A DNA stretch of 55,140 bases, from NCBI RefSeq assembly GCF_018861705.1, contig NZ_JAHLEC010000017.1:1-55140 (forward strand), given 5' to 3'. The translations under genes were made by a program, and so were the position numbers. The stretch comes from Clostridium psychrophilum. Lineage in GTDB: Bacteria > Bacillota > Clostridia > Clostridiales > Clostridiaceae. Shown in pieces: positions 43,012 through 52,777 of this stretch (the stretch's first letter is position 1; the number at the start of each line of letters is the position of its first letter). Under the pieces are notes generated by a model, which saw nothing but the letters and a program-made list of their open reading frames with translations, ran no database searches and was not told the DNA's origin.

Positions 43012-44361
43012 ATGAAGATAGTTGTAGCAGGAACTGGTTATGTGGGATTGGTTACAGGAGCATGTTTATCAGAAGTTGGTCATAATGTTACTTGTGTAGA
43101 TATAGACGAACATAAAGTTGCGATAATGAAACAAGGTATTTCACCTATATACGAGCCAGGTCTCGATGAACTTCTAAAAAACAATTATGATGCAAAGAGA
43201 TTGGAATTTACTACGAATTATAAAAATGCATATAAAGATGCAGATGTTATTTTTATTGGCGTAGGAACACCTGAAAGGGAAGATGGTTCAGCTAATTTAA
43301 ATTATGTATATAAAGTTGCAGAGCAGATAGCTCAAAATGTAGAAAAAGATTGTTTAGTTGTTGTGAAATCTACAGTTCCAATAGGGACTAATGATAAGAT
43401 AGAAGAGTTTTTAAAAGAGCATTTAGTTAATGATGTTCATATAGAGGCTGCTTCAAACCCAGAGTTCTTAGCACAAGGTACGGCCGTTAGAGATACACTC
43501 CACGCGAACAGAATAGTAATCGGTGTGGAATCAGATAAGGCAAGAGATACACTTAAAGGAATATATGAAAAGTTTAATACAACAATTGTTGTAGCTAATA
43601 GAAGAAGTGCAGAAATGGTAAAGTATGCATCAAATGATTTTTTAGCTTTAAAAATATCTTTTATAAATGAAATTGCAAATGTTTGTGAAATAGTAGGAGC
43701 AAATATAGAAGATGTAACAAAAGGAATGAGTTATGACCCTAGAATAGGAGATAAATTTTTAAAGGCTGGACTTGGATATGGTGGATCATGTTTTCCAAAA
43801 GATACAAAGGCACTTCATTGGCTAGCAAATGATAATGGATATGAATTAAAAACAATAAAGGCAACTATAGAAGTTAACGAAAATCAGAAATATAAGCTTT
43901 TTAGAAAAGCAAAACAAAGACTTGGAAGTTTAAAAGGATTAAAAGTAGCAGTTTTAGGATTAACATTTAAACCTGGAACAGATGATCTTCGTGAAGCTCC
44001 ATCTATAAGAAATGTAAGAAGACTTTTAGAAGAAGGAGCAAAAATAGTTGCTTATGATCCAGTTGGAATAGATAACTTTAAAAAGCTATTTCCTACTGAA
44101 ATAGAATATGTAACTACTCCAGAAGAAACTTTAAAAAATGCAGACTTAGCATTCATATTTACAGAGTGGAATGAAATAAAGGCATTGAAACTAGGAGTGT
44201 ATGAGAAATTTATGAAAACTCCTATTATATTTGATGGTAGAAATTGCTATAAAATATCGGATGTAGAAAAAAGACAAATTGAGTATCATTCAATAGGAAG
44301 AAAAGAAGTTTTAAATATATTAAACAGAGGAAAACAGGAAGCAGCTATTACTAGAATGTAA
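43012..44361 (+). CDS. ugd: UDP-glucose 6-dehydrogenase
   Basis: The 449-residue enzyme oxidises UDP-glucose twice with NAD to UDP-glucuronate. It has the NAD loop GTGYVGLVTGACLSEVGH at the N-terminus and EPGLDELL. The catalytic cysteine lies in GYGGSCFPKDTKAL, and FKPGTDDLREAPS lies in the second nucleotide domain. Length is normal. In this locus it provides the uronic acid donor, consistent with a uronate-cutting lyase at 39965. A GGAGG site precedes the ATG. Confidence 0.95.
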   Translation: MKIVVAGTGYVGLVTGACLSEVGHNVTCVDIDEHKVAIMKQGISPIYEPGLDELLKNNYDAKRLEFTTNYKNAYKDADVIFIGVGTPEREDGSANLNYVYKVAEQIAQNVEKDCLVVVKSTVPIGTNDKIEEFLKEHLVNDVHIEAASNPEFLAQGTAVRDTLHANRIVIGVESDKARDTLKGIYEKFNTTIVVANRRSAEMVKYASNDFLALKISFINEIANVCEIVGANIEDVTKGMSYDPRIGDKFLKAGLGYGGSCFPKDTKALHWLANDNGYELKTIKATIEVNENQKYKLFRKAKQRLGSLKGLKVAVLGLTFKPGTDDLREAPSIRNVRRLLEEGAKIVAYDPVGIDNFKKLFPTEIEYVTTPEETLKNADLAFIFTEWNEIKALKLGVYEKFMKTPIIFDGRNCYKISDVEKRQIEYHSIGRKEVLNILNRGKQEAAITRM

Positions 44362-44377
44362 CTGCTAATTTTGAGAT

Positions 44378-45613
44378 ATGAGGGATGAAACTTTGAAAAA
44401 TATTTTTATTATTGGATCAAAAGGAATACCTGCAAAGTATGGTGGGTTTGAGACGTTTGTAGATCAACTCACTAAAAATAAAAAAAACAAGGATATAAGG
44501 TATCATGTAGCTTGTTTATCAAATACAAACAGTGAATTTGAGTATAATGATGCAAGATGTTTTAATGTAAAGGTACCGAATATTGGAAGTGCAAAGGCAG
44601 TTGTATATGATGTTTTAGCACTAAGACAATGCATTAGCTATATCAAAGAAAACAATGTAACTGATGCAATTGTATATATTCTTGCATGTAGAGTAGGTCC
44701 GTTTATTGGATACTATAAGCGCAAACTTATGAAAATGGGAGTTAAACTTTTTGTTAACCCAGATGGACATGAGTGGAAGAGACAAAAATGGAATAAAATT
44801 ATAAGACGATATTGGAAAATATCCGAAAAATATATGGTTAAGCACGCAGACTTATTAATATGTGATTCAAAAAATATTGAAAAATATATCAAAGAAGATT
44901 ATAAACAATATAATCCTAAAACAACATTTATAGCTTATGGAGCTGATACTAAAAAATCAAAATTGACAGATGATGATTCTAATTTACTTACATGGTATAA
45001 GAATAAAAATACTAAGAAAAAAGATTATTATTTAGTGGTTGGAAGATTTGTCCCAGAGAATAATTATGAAACTATGATAACTGAGTTTATGAAATCAAAA
45101 ACTAAAAAAGATTTTATATTAATTACGAATTTTAAAAATAATAAATTCTATGATATATTAAAGGAAAAAACAAACTTTGATAAGGACTCTAGAATAAAAT
45201 TTGTTGGAACAGTTTATAATCAGGAATTATTAAAAAAGATTAGAGAAAATGCATATGGGTATTTTCATGGTCATGAAGTTGGAGGAACAAATCCATCTCT
45301 ACTAGAAGCATTAGCAACAACTGACTTAAATATTTTACTGGATGTTGGGTTTAATAAAGAAGTTGGAATGGAAGGGGCTATATATTTTAATAAATCAAAT
45401 AGAAATTTAGCTGATATTATAGACAAACTAGATAATATTGATGAAAGATATATAAAAAGGTTAGGAGTTAAAGCCAAGAAAAGAATAAAGAATGAATATA
45501 CATGGGGATATATTATAAACAAATATGAAGAGTTATTGGTTAATAAAACATCTACAAAAGATATCCCACCATACAGTACTGTTATCGATGAAGATTATAA
45601 AATGGCAGAATAG
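44378..45613 (+). CDS. Rhamnosyltransferase-like GT4 protein with DUF1972 N-terminal domain
   Basis: The protein is 411 residues from ATG 44378, or 406 from TTG 44393, which has GAGGG ahead and gives the family's usual start MKNIFIIGSKGIPAKYGGFE. The N-terminal domain (GIPAKYGGFETFVDQLTKN; NPDGHEWKRQKW) is typical of DUF1972 rhamnosyltransferases such as WchF of streptococcal capsule loci. The C-terminal Rossmann part contains VVGRFVPENNYETMI and GHEVGGTNPSLLEALA. It probably transfers rhamnose early in the repeat unit, in agreement with the rml genes downstream. The linkage is not established. Confidence 0.84.
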   Translation: MRDETLKNIFIIGSKGIPAKYGGFETFVDQLTKNKKNKDIRYHVACLSNTNSEFEYNDARCFNVKVPNIGSAKAVVYDVLALRQCISYIKENNVTDAIVYILACRVGPFIGYYKRKLMKMGVKLFVNPDGHEWKRQKWNKIIRRYWKISEKYMVKHADLLICDSKNIEKYIKEDYKQYNPKTTFIAYGADTKKSKLTDDDSNLLTWYKNKNTKKKDYYLVVGRFVPENNYETMITEFMKSKTKKDFILITNFKNNKFYDILKEKTNFDKDSRIKFVGTVYNQELLKKIRENAYGYFHGHEVGGTNPSLLEALATTDLNILLDVGFNKEVGMEGAIYFNKSNRNLADIIDKLDNIDERYIKRLGVKAKKRIKNEYTWGYIINKYEELLVNKTSTKDIPPYSTVIDEDYKMAE

Positions 45614-45672
45614 GGTGGTAAAATTGTCCACTAGTAAAAAAGTTAATATGGGGTTAAGGGGATTGAGATTAT

Positions 45673-46557
45673 ATGGATAATAAAGTTTGTGTAGCTATAA
45701 TTACATATAATATAGATGGAAAAATAATTGAAGTAGTCAATTCAATTATTGAACAAGTAGACACTGTCGTGATAATAGATAATGCTTCTAAAATGGGAAC
45801 TGTAAATTTATTGATTGCGCTAAGTGAAAATAAAAAGGTGAATGTAATTTTTAATAAAGAAAATTTTGGAATAGCAAGGGCACTAAATCAAGGAGTAGAA
45901 TTTGCAAAACAGAATAGGTGCAATTGGATTCTAACATTAGACCATGATAGTGTATCCCAAAAGAATATGGTAAAAAACATGTTTCAATGTATAAATGGGT
46001 ATAAAAATGAAGAGAAAATAGGAATTTTAACTCCTAGAATATATGAAGTTAATAAACATGATTTTATATCTAAAAAGGGATATGAAAAAGATAAATATAT
46101 CAAAGTTAAGGATTGCATTCAATCAGGATCACTTATCAGATTAAGTATCTTTGATAAAATAGGATATTTAAATGAAGATCTGTTTGTATATTATGTGGAT
46201 TATGATTTTTGTCGACGTTTAGTAAAAGCTAAATATGACATAGTTCAATGTAATAATGTAACATTATTACATGAGGAAGGGTATAAAGTTCCTAAGAGAA
46301 TCTTTGGAATAAAAGTATTCTATAACAATTATAGTTCCCAAGTACTTTATTATATAGCTAGAAATACAATATATATGTGTAAGACATATAGCATAATGTA
46401 CATAAAAAGAGCGATTAAAGACTTTGTTTTTATATTACTATTTGATGACAAACGAAAAGAAAGACTTTCATATTTTTTTAAAGGAATTCATGATGGACTT
46501 TTAAATAGATATGGAAGACTTGAGATAACTTTAAAGACTTTAGAGACTTTAGAGTGA
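45673..46557 (+). CDS. GT2 rhamnosyltransferase-like protein (1)
   Basis: This 294-residue protein resembles the RfbF-type rhamnosyltransferase group of GT2: VAIITYNIDGKIIEVVNSIIEQVDTVVIIDNAS, NFGIARALNQGVEFA, LTLDHDS (the DxD motif), QSGSLIRLSIFDKIGYLNEDLFVYYVDYDFCRRL. The group uses dTDP-rhamnose, which fits rmlACBD in this locus. The next gene is a close relative; the two may add successive rhamnoses. A GGGG ribosome-like site precedes the ATG at moderate distance. Confidence 0.82.
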   Translation: MDNKVCVAIITYNIDGKIIEVVNSIIEQVDTVVIIDNASKMGTVNLLIALSENKKVNVIFNKENFGIARALNQGVEFAKQNRCNWILTLDHDSVSQKNMVKNMFQCINGYKNEEKIGILTPRIYEVNKHDFISKKGYEKDKYIKVKDCIQSGSLIRLSIFDKIGYLNEDLFVYYVDYDFCRRLVKAKYDIVQCNNVTLLHEEGYKVPKRIFGIKVFYNNYSSQVLYYIARNTIYMCKTYSIMYIKRAIKDFVFILLFDDKRKERLSYFFKGIHDGLLNRYGRLEITLKTLETLE

Positions 46558-46597
46558 TATTTAGTATGTTGAATTTTTATAGCTAAGGAGACAATAG

Positions 46598-47485
46598 ATG
46601 AAAAACAATGTTTGTGGTGTGATTGTCACTTATAATATTGGATTAAAATTTTATGAGTGTTTTAATGCAGTAATCAATCAAGTTGAAAAAATTGTTATAG
46701 TTGATAACGGTTCTAATGAGGAAACATTAAATGTACTTAAAGATATAAAACGAAAATATAATGTTGTTATAATATACAACGATATAAATATGGGAATAGC
46801 AAATGCTTTAAATTTAGGAGTTAAATATGCATTAGACAATAAGTATGAATGGCTTTTAACAATGGATAATGATAGTAAGGCCACAGAAAACATGGTACAA
46901 GTAATGCTTGATTGTTATGAAACTTGTTTTAAATCTGATAAAAATATTGTAGGGATGTTTCCTGAATATATTGAAAAAAGTACCGTGCAAGATAAAGAAT
47001 TGTGTATTTCTACATTAGGAAACTATAGTTATAATGAAACTTTCTTTGATAACGCATCTGGAAATTTAGTTAAATTAGATATTTTCAAAAATATAGGTTA
47101 TTTTAAAGAAGAGTTATTTATAGATAGCGTTGATCATGATTTTTGCATGAGGGTTAAAGAAGCTGGAGGAAAAATGATAAAAGTTAAAAATGCTAAACTT
47201 TTACATAACCTTGGTAATATGAAAGTTTATAATATATTTGGAATTAAAATAAATTGCTCCAACCATTCCGCATTAAGAAGGTACTATGTAACGCGAAATA
47301 GATGTTATATGAGAAGAAAATATAAGAATGATAAAGAATATATGAAATATGATAGAAAGACATTTATTAATGAAAATCTTAAAATCATATTATTTGAGAA
47401 AGATAAAATTAATAAAATTAGAATGAGCATAAAAGGGTATAAAGATTTTAAAAAAAATAAGTTTGGAGAGTTCAATTTAGGTTGA
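46598..47485 (+). CDS. GT2 rhamnosyltransferase-like protein (2)
   Basis: A 295-residue relative of the preceding protein with the same landmarks: VIVTYNIGLKFYECFNAVINQVEKIVIVDNGS, NMGIANALNLGVKYA, LTMDNDS, ASGNLVKLDIFKNIGYFKEELFIDSVDHDFCMRV. The DxD aspartates and the late VDHDFC segment are kept, so it should be active. It sits 40 bases after its paralogue with an AAGGAG site. It likely arose by duplication with later specialisation in linkage or acceptor. Confidence 0.82.
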   Translation: MKNNVCGVIVTYNIGLKFYECFNAVINQVEKIVIVDNGSNEETLNVLKDIKRKYNVVIIYNDINMGIANALNLGVKYALDNKYEWLLTMDNDSKATENMVQVMLDCYETCFKSDKNIVGMFPEYIEKSTVQDKELCISTLGNYSYNETFFDNASGNLVKLDIFKNIGYFKEELFIDSVDHDFCMRVKEAGGKMIKVKNAKLLHNLGNMKVYNIFGIKINCSNHSALRRYYVTRNRCYMRRKYKNDKEYMKYDRKTFINENLKIILFEKDKINKIRMSIKGYKDFKKNKFGEFNLG

Positions 47486-47536
47486 ACTCTATTTATAGAT
47501 AGCAACTTTATTGTAGGCAGCAAAGGAGGTTTTTTT

Positions 47537-48652
47537 ATGAAAGGATTATATATTAGTTTATCGGATATGAATAGTGATATTAGTAAAGGTGCAAAACGAA
47601 AAATAAAAGGACAAATTAAATCATTAAAGAAGTTCAGCGATGAAGTTGATTGGATCTATAACGAAGGAATTAGTACTACATATTGTAATGGGAAAAAGAT
47701 ATTTGAAACAGAGACAGGAAATTCTCAGACAGTAAAAAGTAACATAGATTTTAAAAAGTTAGATAAATATATAGATTTAGGTAAATACGATTATATATAC
47801 ATAAGATATATTATTGCTAATTTAGGTATGTTATCTTTCTTAAAGAAAGCAAAAAGTAAAGGAATAAAGGTAATTATAGAGATACCAACGTATCCTTATT
47901 TAGAGGAATTGGATAACAGTCTCAAAATGAGAATATATAAGCTTATTGATAATCATGTTACAAAAAGACTTCATAAATGGGTGTATAGAATAGCATGCAC
48001 AAATAAAGATGATAAAATTTTTAACATAGATACAATTAAAATTGATAATGGAGTAGATTTAGATAATGTTTCTGTTGTAAACAGAAAGAATAGGAAAGAA
48101 GATAACTATGTAAACTTTATAGGTGTTGCAAGTATTGATAGATGGCATGGTTATGATAGGTTTATTGAGGCAATAAATGTGTATAACCATAACAACAAAG
48201 CAAACATCAAATTTTATATAGTGGGTGGAGGAAATCCTAAAGTTATCGAAAGTCTAAAATTATTGGTTGAAAAAAATAAGCTTGAGAAAAATGTTATTTT
48301 CACGGGAGCAAAAGATGGTGAAGAGTTAGAAAATTTATATGATAACATGGATGTAGGAGTATCATCATTAGCGTTATTTAGAGCTGGAAGTGGACATAAT
48401 CCTATCAAAACTAAAGAATATATAGCTAAAGGACTTCCAGTTGTAACAGGTTATGAAGATAGCTTAGTTCCATCGAATTTAGAGTTTATATGTAAAGTAG
48501 AAGATGATGAAAGTATATTTAATTTAAAAGGGATACTAAAATGGTATAATGACAAAGAGTTTAATGAACAGTCAATAAGAAAATATGCTATGGAAAATGT
48601 TTCTTGGGACGTTCAGATGAAAAAGGTAATTAAGGAAATAGAAAAAGTATAA
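47537..48652 (+). CDS. Glycosyltransferase, GT4-like
   Basis: The 371-residue protein is a GT-B enzyme with a less typical N-terminus (GLYISLSDMNSDISKGAKRKIKGQIKSL). The C-terminal half holds NFIGVASIDRWHGYDRFIEA, YIVGGGNPKVIESLKLLV, ENLYDNMDVGVSSLALFRAG and GHNPIKTKEYIAKGLPVV, where the usual EX7E is replaced by a K-x-KEY pattern. It has a strong AAAGGAGG site. Donor and acceptor are unknown. Confidence 0.78.
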   Translation: MKGLYISLSDMNSDISKGAKRKIKGQIKSLKKFSDEVDWIYNEGISTTYCNGKKIFETETGNSQTVKSNIDFKKLDKYIDLGKYDYIYIRYIIANLGMLSFLKKAKSKGIKVIIEIPTYPYLEELDNSLKMRIYKLIDNHVTKRLHKWVYRIACTNKDDKIFNIDTIKIDNGVDLDNVSVVNRKNRKEDNYVNFIGVASIDRWHGYDRFIEAINVYNHNNKANIKFYIVGGGNPKVIESLKLLVEKNKLEKNVIFTGAKDGEELENLYDNMDVGVSSLALFRAGSGHNPIKTKEYIAKGLPVVTGYEDSLVPSNLEFICKVEDDESIFNLKGILKWYNDKEFNEQSIRKYAMENVSWDVQMKKVIKEIEKV

Positions 48653-48679
48653 TTTAGATAAAACTTCGGAGGAATAATC

Positions 48680-49879
48680 ATGAAAATCTGTTTTATAACC
48701 AGTAGTATATTTAATCATGGAGGAATACAGAGGGTTTTGTCTATACTAGCTAATAGGCTAAGTCTAAACTATCAAGTAGATATATTATGTACAGATGATA
48801 GGCTCGCTGAAAACAGGGAGATATATAATCTTAGTCCTGAGATTAATGTTGAATTAAATAGTGACTTGATGTCTAATAATATTATCCATCGAATTATTTC
48901 AAAAGCAGGAAGAGTAATAAACAATAAAACGGGTTTATTAAATAATAAACATTTAATAACAATTTTACGAAAAAGTTATTGTAGTGATAAAATACAACAT
49001 AAATTTATAAAATATTTAAATGATAAAGAGTATGATCTTGTTATTGGAGTAGAGGGTGATTATAGTTTACTAGTTGGAATCATCGCAGAAAGACTTCGAG
49101 CAAAAACTATTGGGTGGCAACATAATTCATATGATGCATATTTTAAAACTCAAAATAGGTATTATTGGAATCAAGATGAACTATATAAAAATTATATTAA
49201 AAAATTAGATCAATACATAGTATTAACCGATTATGATAAAGAAATGTTTAAAAAGAACATGCAATTAGATGTTACAAGAATATATAATCCCTTAAGTTTT
49301 GTATCTAAAAACAAATCAAAATGTTCTTCTAAAAATATATTATTTGTAGGCAGATTGGTAGAAAAACAAAAGGGGTTAGATTTTCTTATAGAGTCTTTTA
49401 AAAAAGTGGTTTCTAAAAAAACAGATTGGAAATTAATTATTGTAGGAGATGGACCAGATAAACAAAAACTAATGGATCTTATAATAGAGTCAAAATTAGA
49501 AGAAAATGTTGAAATTGTTCCATTTACTAGTGAGGTAGAACAATATTATTTAAATTCTTCAATTCTTATTTCAACATCAAGATGGGAAGGTTTTGGGCTA
49601 GTGATAACAGAAGCGATGGAATGTGGATTACCAGTTATAGCATTTTCTAATTCGGGTCCTAAGGAAATAATAAATAAACCAAATGAAAACGGAATTTTAG
49701 TTCCATGTGGGGATTGTGATGAGTTAGCAAAGAAAATGGTAGATTTAATTGAAGATGAAGAAAAAAGAAACAGAATAGCTAGCCAAGCTATAGTTAGAGC
49801 TAAAGATTTTTCTATAATTAAAATATATGGAGAATGGGATAAAATGTTACACAATATGATAAGAAGCGAGGAAACATAA
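48680..49879 (+). CDS. Glycosyltransferase, GT4 (GT-B fold)
   Basis: A 399-residue retaining transferase. It begins KICFITSSIFNHGGIQRVLSILANRL, with GGIQR as the acceptor loop. The C-terminal half has LFVGRLVEKQKGLDFLIE, IIVGDGPDKQKL and EX7E (E303 and E311 in WEGFGLVITEAMECGLPV). It follows the preceding transferase by 27 bases with a GGAGG site and overlaps the polymerase gene by one base (TAATG at 49877-49881). The role is addition of one sugar of the repeat unit. Confidence 0.88.
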   Translation: MKICFITSSIFNHGGIQRVLSILANRLSLNYQVDILCTDDRLAENREIYNLSPEINVELNSDLMSNNIIHRIISKAGRVINNKTGLLNNKHLITILRKSYCSDKIQHKFIKYLNDKEYDLVIGVEGDYSLLVGIIAERLRAKTIGWQHNSYDAYFKTQNRYYWNQDELYKNYIKKLDQYIVLTDYDKEMFKKNMQLDVTRIYNPLSFVSKNKSKCSSKNILFVGRLVEKQKGLDFLIESFKKVVSKKTDWKLIIVGDGPDKQKLMDLIIESKLEENVEIVPFTSEVEQYYLNSSILISTSRWEGFGLVITEAMECGLPVIAFSNSGPKEIINKPNENGILVPCGDCDELAKKMVDLIEDEEKRNRIASQAIVRAKDFSIIKIYGEWDKMLHNMIRSEET

Positions 49880-51252
49880 TGAATCTGAAAGTAGAAATTT
49901 TATTAGTATTAGTATTTTTTAGTGTGATTGTTTTAAATAAATTACTTTGGAAAAAAGAACGTAATTACAATAATATACTAATAATAGTGATGTGTATTTG
50001 TACAGCAATCAATGTTAAAATTGGTAGCGCCCAACCATATTTTGATGAATCAAGGAGTCTATATATTCCACTAGCAGTTTTTGTAATAGCAATAGTAGCG
50101 ATTACTACTATAAAATATAATTCAATAAAAGTTACATTTGATCAAATTATATTGTTGATAATTTTACTAAGTATTTTATTATCATATAATAATGGACAGA
50201 TAAAAGACATGTCTAAATTTTGTTCTATAGTTGCCTTATACTTGTCTATTTTCTTTATTGGACTTATATATAAAAACTTACGGGAGTATAATCTTAAACG
50301 TGTGTTAGATGTATTTAGTTATATGGCAATTTTTAATGGGTGTTTGAGCATTGTGCAGTATATAACAAACAAAAAATTGTTAATTGGAGTTTTTAATGAT
50401 ACCCTTAACTATGGTACAGGTGTAAATATAGTAAAAAGGGTAGTAGGAATAGCTGGTTCCAGCAATGCAGCGGGAAATTTAGGAGCTTTATTATTTAGTA
50501 TCACATTGTTTAATTATTTAAGGACAAAAAAGAAAATACATTTATTTGCATTTATTGTAAATGGAATATTTCTAGGATTGACCTTAACAAGAATTGGCTA
50601 TTTAGCTGCGTTTGTAGAAGTAGTAATATTTTTATTATTTTCAGGATGGCACATTAGTAAAACAGTAAAAAAACGAAGTGTAGTATCTTGGTCAATTTTT
50701 ACTGTGTTAATTTTAGGATTAACATGTGGTAAAAAGATATATAGTGTTTTATTTTCTCAACGTGGAAATACAACAACGTCAAGATATAATCAATATTATA
50801 ATGTTTTTAAAAGAATAATGCCTAATAATACTTTCTGGAATGGTATAGGAGTTGGTCAGTATAGATATTATTCATTTCAATACCAAAAGCGTTTAGTTAT
50901 AGACATACATTCACAATATCTTAATGTTTTAGCAGAACAAGGCATGTTTATATTCATATTATTTATAATACTAAATGTATATATATTTATAAAAGCATTA
51001 TATAATACTGAAAATAGGTTAGAAAAAGCTTTTGTTATAAGTTTATTTATAGGAAATCTTATCTGTTGTAATTTTAATCCTAACCAGTACTATACGATAA
51101 ACAATTTATTATATTATTTGTTAATGTATTGTTATGTTTATAAAAGCAGCAAAAATATTGGGGCTACAAGTGGTATGATTAAAATCAAATTACTAAATAT
51201 AATTGATTATCTAAAGAAAAAAGTTAGAATGCATATAACAAGAAAAGCTTAA
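49879..51252 (+). CDS. Wzy-like polysaccharide polymerase / O-antigen ligase family membrane protein
   Basis: The 457-residue protein has about eleven hydrophobic segments and a large polar loop between residues about 290 and 345 (RGNTTTSRYNQYYNVFKRIMPNNTFWNGIGVGQYRYY...HSQYLNVLAEQG), the Wzy_C-type loop of polymerases and ligases with its GIGVG and H-S-Q-Y-L-x-x-L-A-E-Q-G landmarks. It should join repeat units outside the membrane. It is the only polymerase candidate of the second locus. Its start overlaps the stop of the GT4 gene, indicating coupling. Confidence 0.85.
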   Translation: MNLKVEILLVLVFFSVIVLNKLLWKKERNYNNILIIVMCICTAINVKIGSAQPYFDESRSLYIPLAVFVIAIVAITTIKYNSIKVTFDQIILLIILLSILLSYNNGQIKDMSKFCSIVALYLSIFFIGLIYKNLREYNLKRVLDVFSYMAIFNGCLSIVQYITNKKLLIGVFNDTLNYGTGVNIVKRVVGIAGSSNAAGNLGALLFSITLFNYLRTKKKIHLFAFIVNGIFLGLTLTRIGYLAAFVEVVIFLLFSGWHISKTVKKRSVVSWSIFTVLILGLTCGKKIYSVLFSQRGNTTTSRYNQYYNVFKRIMPNNTFWNGIGVGQYRYYSFQYQKRLVIDIHSQYLNVLAEQGMFIFILFIILNVYIFIKALYNTENRLEKAFVISLFIGNLICCNFNPNQYYTINNLLYYLLMYCYVYKSSKNIGATSGMIKIKLLNIIDYLKKKVRMHITRKA

Positions 51253-51283
51253 AGTTTAAGAAAAATTTTCAAGGGGGCAAAAC

Positions 51284-52186
51284 ATGAAAGGTATTATTTT
51301 AGCGGGGGGTTCCGGAACAAGACTATATCCAGTAACCAAGGCAGTATCAAAACAAATACTTCCAATATATGACAAACCGATGATATATTATCCATTATCA
51401 GTTTTAATGCTTGCAGGTATAAAAGATATATTAATTATCTCAACACCTAGAGACATAAGTACTTTTAAAGAATTACTAGGTGATGGAAGTGACATAGGAC
51501 TTAGATTTCAGTATGCTGTTCAAGAAGAACCAAGAGGACTTGCAGATGCGTTTATAATTGGGGAAGAGTTCATAGGTAGTGATAAGGTAGCATTAGTTCT
51601 TGGAGACAACATTTTCCATGGCTATGGTTTTAGTGAAAGATTAATGAGAGCGTCAGCAAGAGAAGGGGCTACTATTTTTGGATATCATGTAAGTAAGCCA
51701 AATGATTTTGGTGTTGTTGAATTTGATGAAAATAATAATGTTGTATCTATAGAAGAAAAACCAGAAAATCCTAAATCAAATTATGCAGTTCCAGGTTTAT
51801 ATTTCTATGATAACAATGTAATTGATATCGCTAAAAATGTTAAACCTTCAGCTAGAGGAGAAATAGAAATAACAGCGGTAAATAATGAATATTTAAGGCA
51901 AGGTAAGTTGAAAGTCGAGCTATTTGGTAGAGGAATGGCATGGCTTGATACAGGAACACATAGAGGACTACTAGATGCGGCTAACTTTGTAGAAGCTATA
52001 CAAACTAGACAAGGATTATATGTAGCGTGCATAGAGGAAATAGCTTATAGAAATGGATTTATAGATAGAACGCAACTTATAAAATTAGCACAACCTTTAA
52101 TGAAAACAGAATATGGTAAATATTTAATGCAAATTGCTGATGATTATAATAAGGCTAATTTAGACGCAGCTGCAACAATTGAGTAA
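51284..52186 (+). CDS. rmlA: Glucose-1-phosphate thymidylyltransferase
   Basis: The 300-residue enzyme makes dTDP-glucose from dTTP and glucose-1-phosphate, first step to dTDP-L-rhamnose. It shows the nucleotidyltransferase loop [36 protein letters not shown] (metal site) and [21 protein letters not shown]. [14 protein letters not shown] near the end is typical of RmlA. It has a strong GGGGGC/AAGG site and starts the rmlACBD block. Length fits the family. Confidence 0.96.
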   Translation: MKGIILAGGSGTRLYPVTKAVSKQILPIYDKPMIYYPLSVLMLAGIKDILIISTPRDISTFKELLGDGSDIGLRFQYAVQEEPRGLADAFIIGEEFIGSDKVALVLGDNIFHGYGFSERLMRASAREGATIFGYHVSKPNDFGVVEFDENNNVVSIEEKPENPKSNYAVPGLYFYDNNVIDIAKNVKPSARGEIEITAVNNEYLRQGKLKVELFGRGMAWLDTGTHRGLLDAANFVEAIQTRQGLYVACIEEIAYRNGFIDRTQLIKLAQPLMKTEYGKYLMQIADDYNKANLDAAATIE

Positions 52187-52204
52187 ACAAAGGAGGAATT
52201 ATGA

Positions 52205-52756
52205 ATGTTTAATTTTACAAAAACTAAAATAGAAGGTGTATACATAATTGAACCTAAGGTCTTCGGTGACAATAGGGGATACTTTATGGAGACTTACAAT
52301 AAAAAAGATTTTTTTGAAGCTGGTCTTACAATGGAGTTTGTTCAAGATAACGAATCAAAATCCAAAAAAGGAGTTCTTAGAGGACTTCATTTTCAAACTA
52401 AACATACTCAAGGTAAACTAGTTCGTGTGACTGAGGGTAAAGTTTTTGATGTTGCTGTAGATTTAAGGAAAGATTCATCTACATTTGGTAAATGGGAAGG
52501 AGTAATCCTAACTGACGAAAACAAGAAGCAATTTTATATCCCAGAAGGATTTGCTCATGGATTTTTAGTTATGTCAGATGTAGCTGTGTTTAATTATAAG
52601 TGTACAGATTATTATGCACCACAGTACGATAGTGGATTACTATGGAATGATAAAGATATTGCTGTAGCTTGGCCACTAGACGGTATAGAAGAAATTCTAT
52701 TATCAGAAAAGGACAAAGTGCAAAAGGGATTCAAAGATTTAAAAACAACATTTTAA
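52205..52756 (+). CDS. rmlC: dTDP-4-dehydrorhamnose 3,5-epimerase
   Basis: The 183-residue cupin enzyme epimerises dTDP-4-keto-6-deoxyglucose at C3 and C5. Landmarks are GDNRGYFMETYNKKDF, FVQDNESKSKKGVLRGLHFQ (with the catalytic histidine), GKVFDVAVDLRKDS, YIPEGFAHGFLV and YKCTDYYAPQYDSGLLWNDKDI. The ATG at 52205 is preferred; an ATG four bases earlier opens only three codons. It follows rmlA by 18 bases with an AAAGGAGG site. Confidence 0.96.
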   Translation: MFNFTKTKIEGVYIIEPKVFGDNRGYFMETYNKKDFFEAGLTMEFVQDNESKSKKGVLRGLHFQTKHTQGKLVRVTEGKVFDVAVDLRKDSSTFGKWEGVILTDENKKQFYIPEGFAHGFLVMSDVAVFNYKCTDYYAPQYDSGLLWNDKDIAVAWPLDGIEEILLSEKDKVQKGFKDLKTTF

Positions 52757-52777
52757 TATAAAGGGGCGTAATAAATT

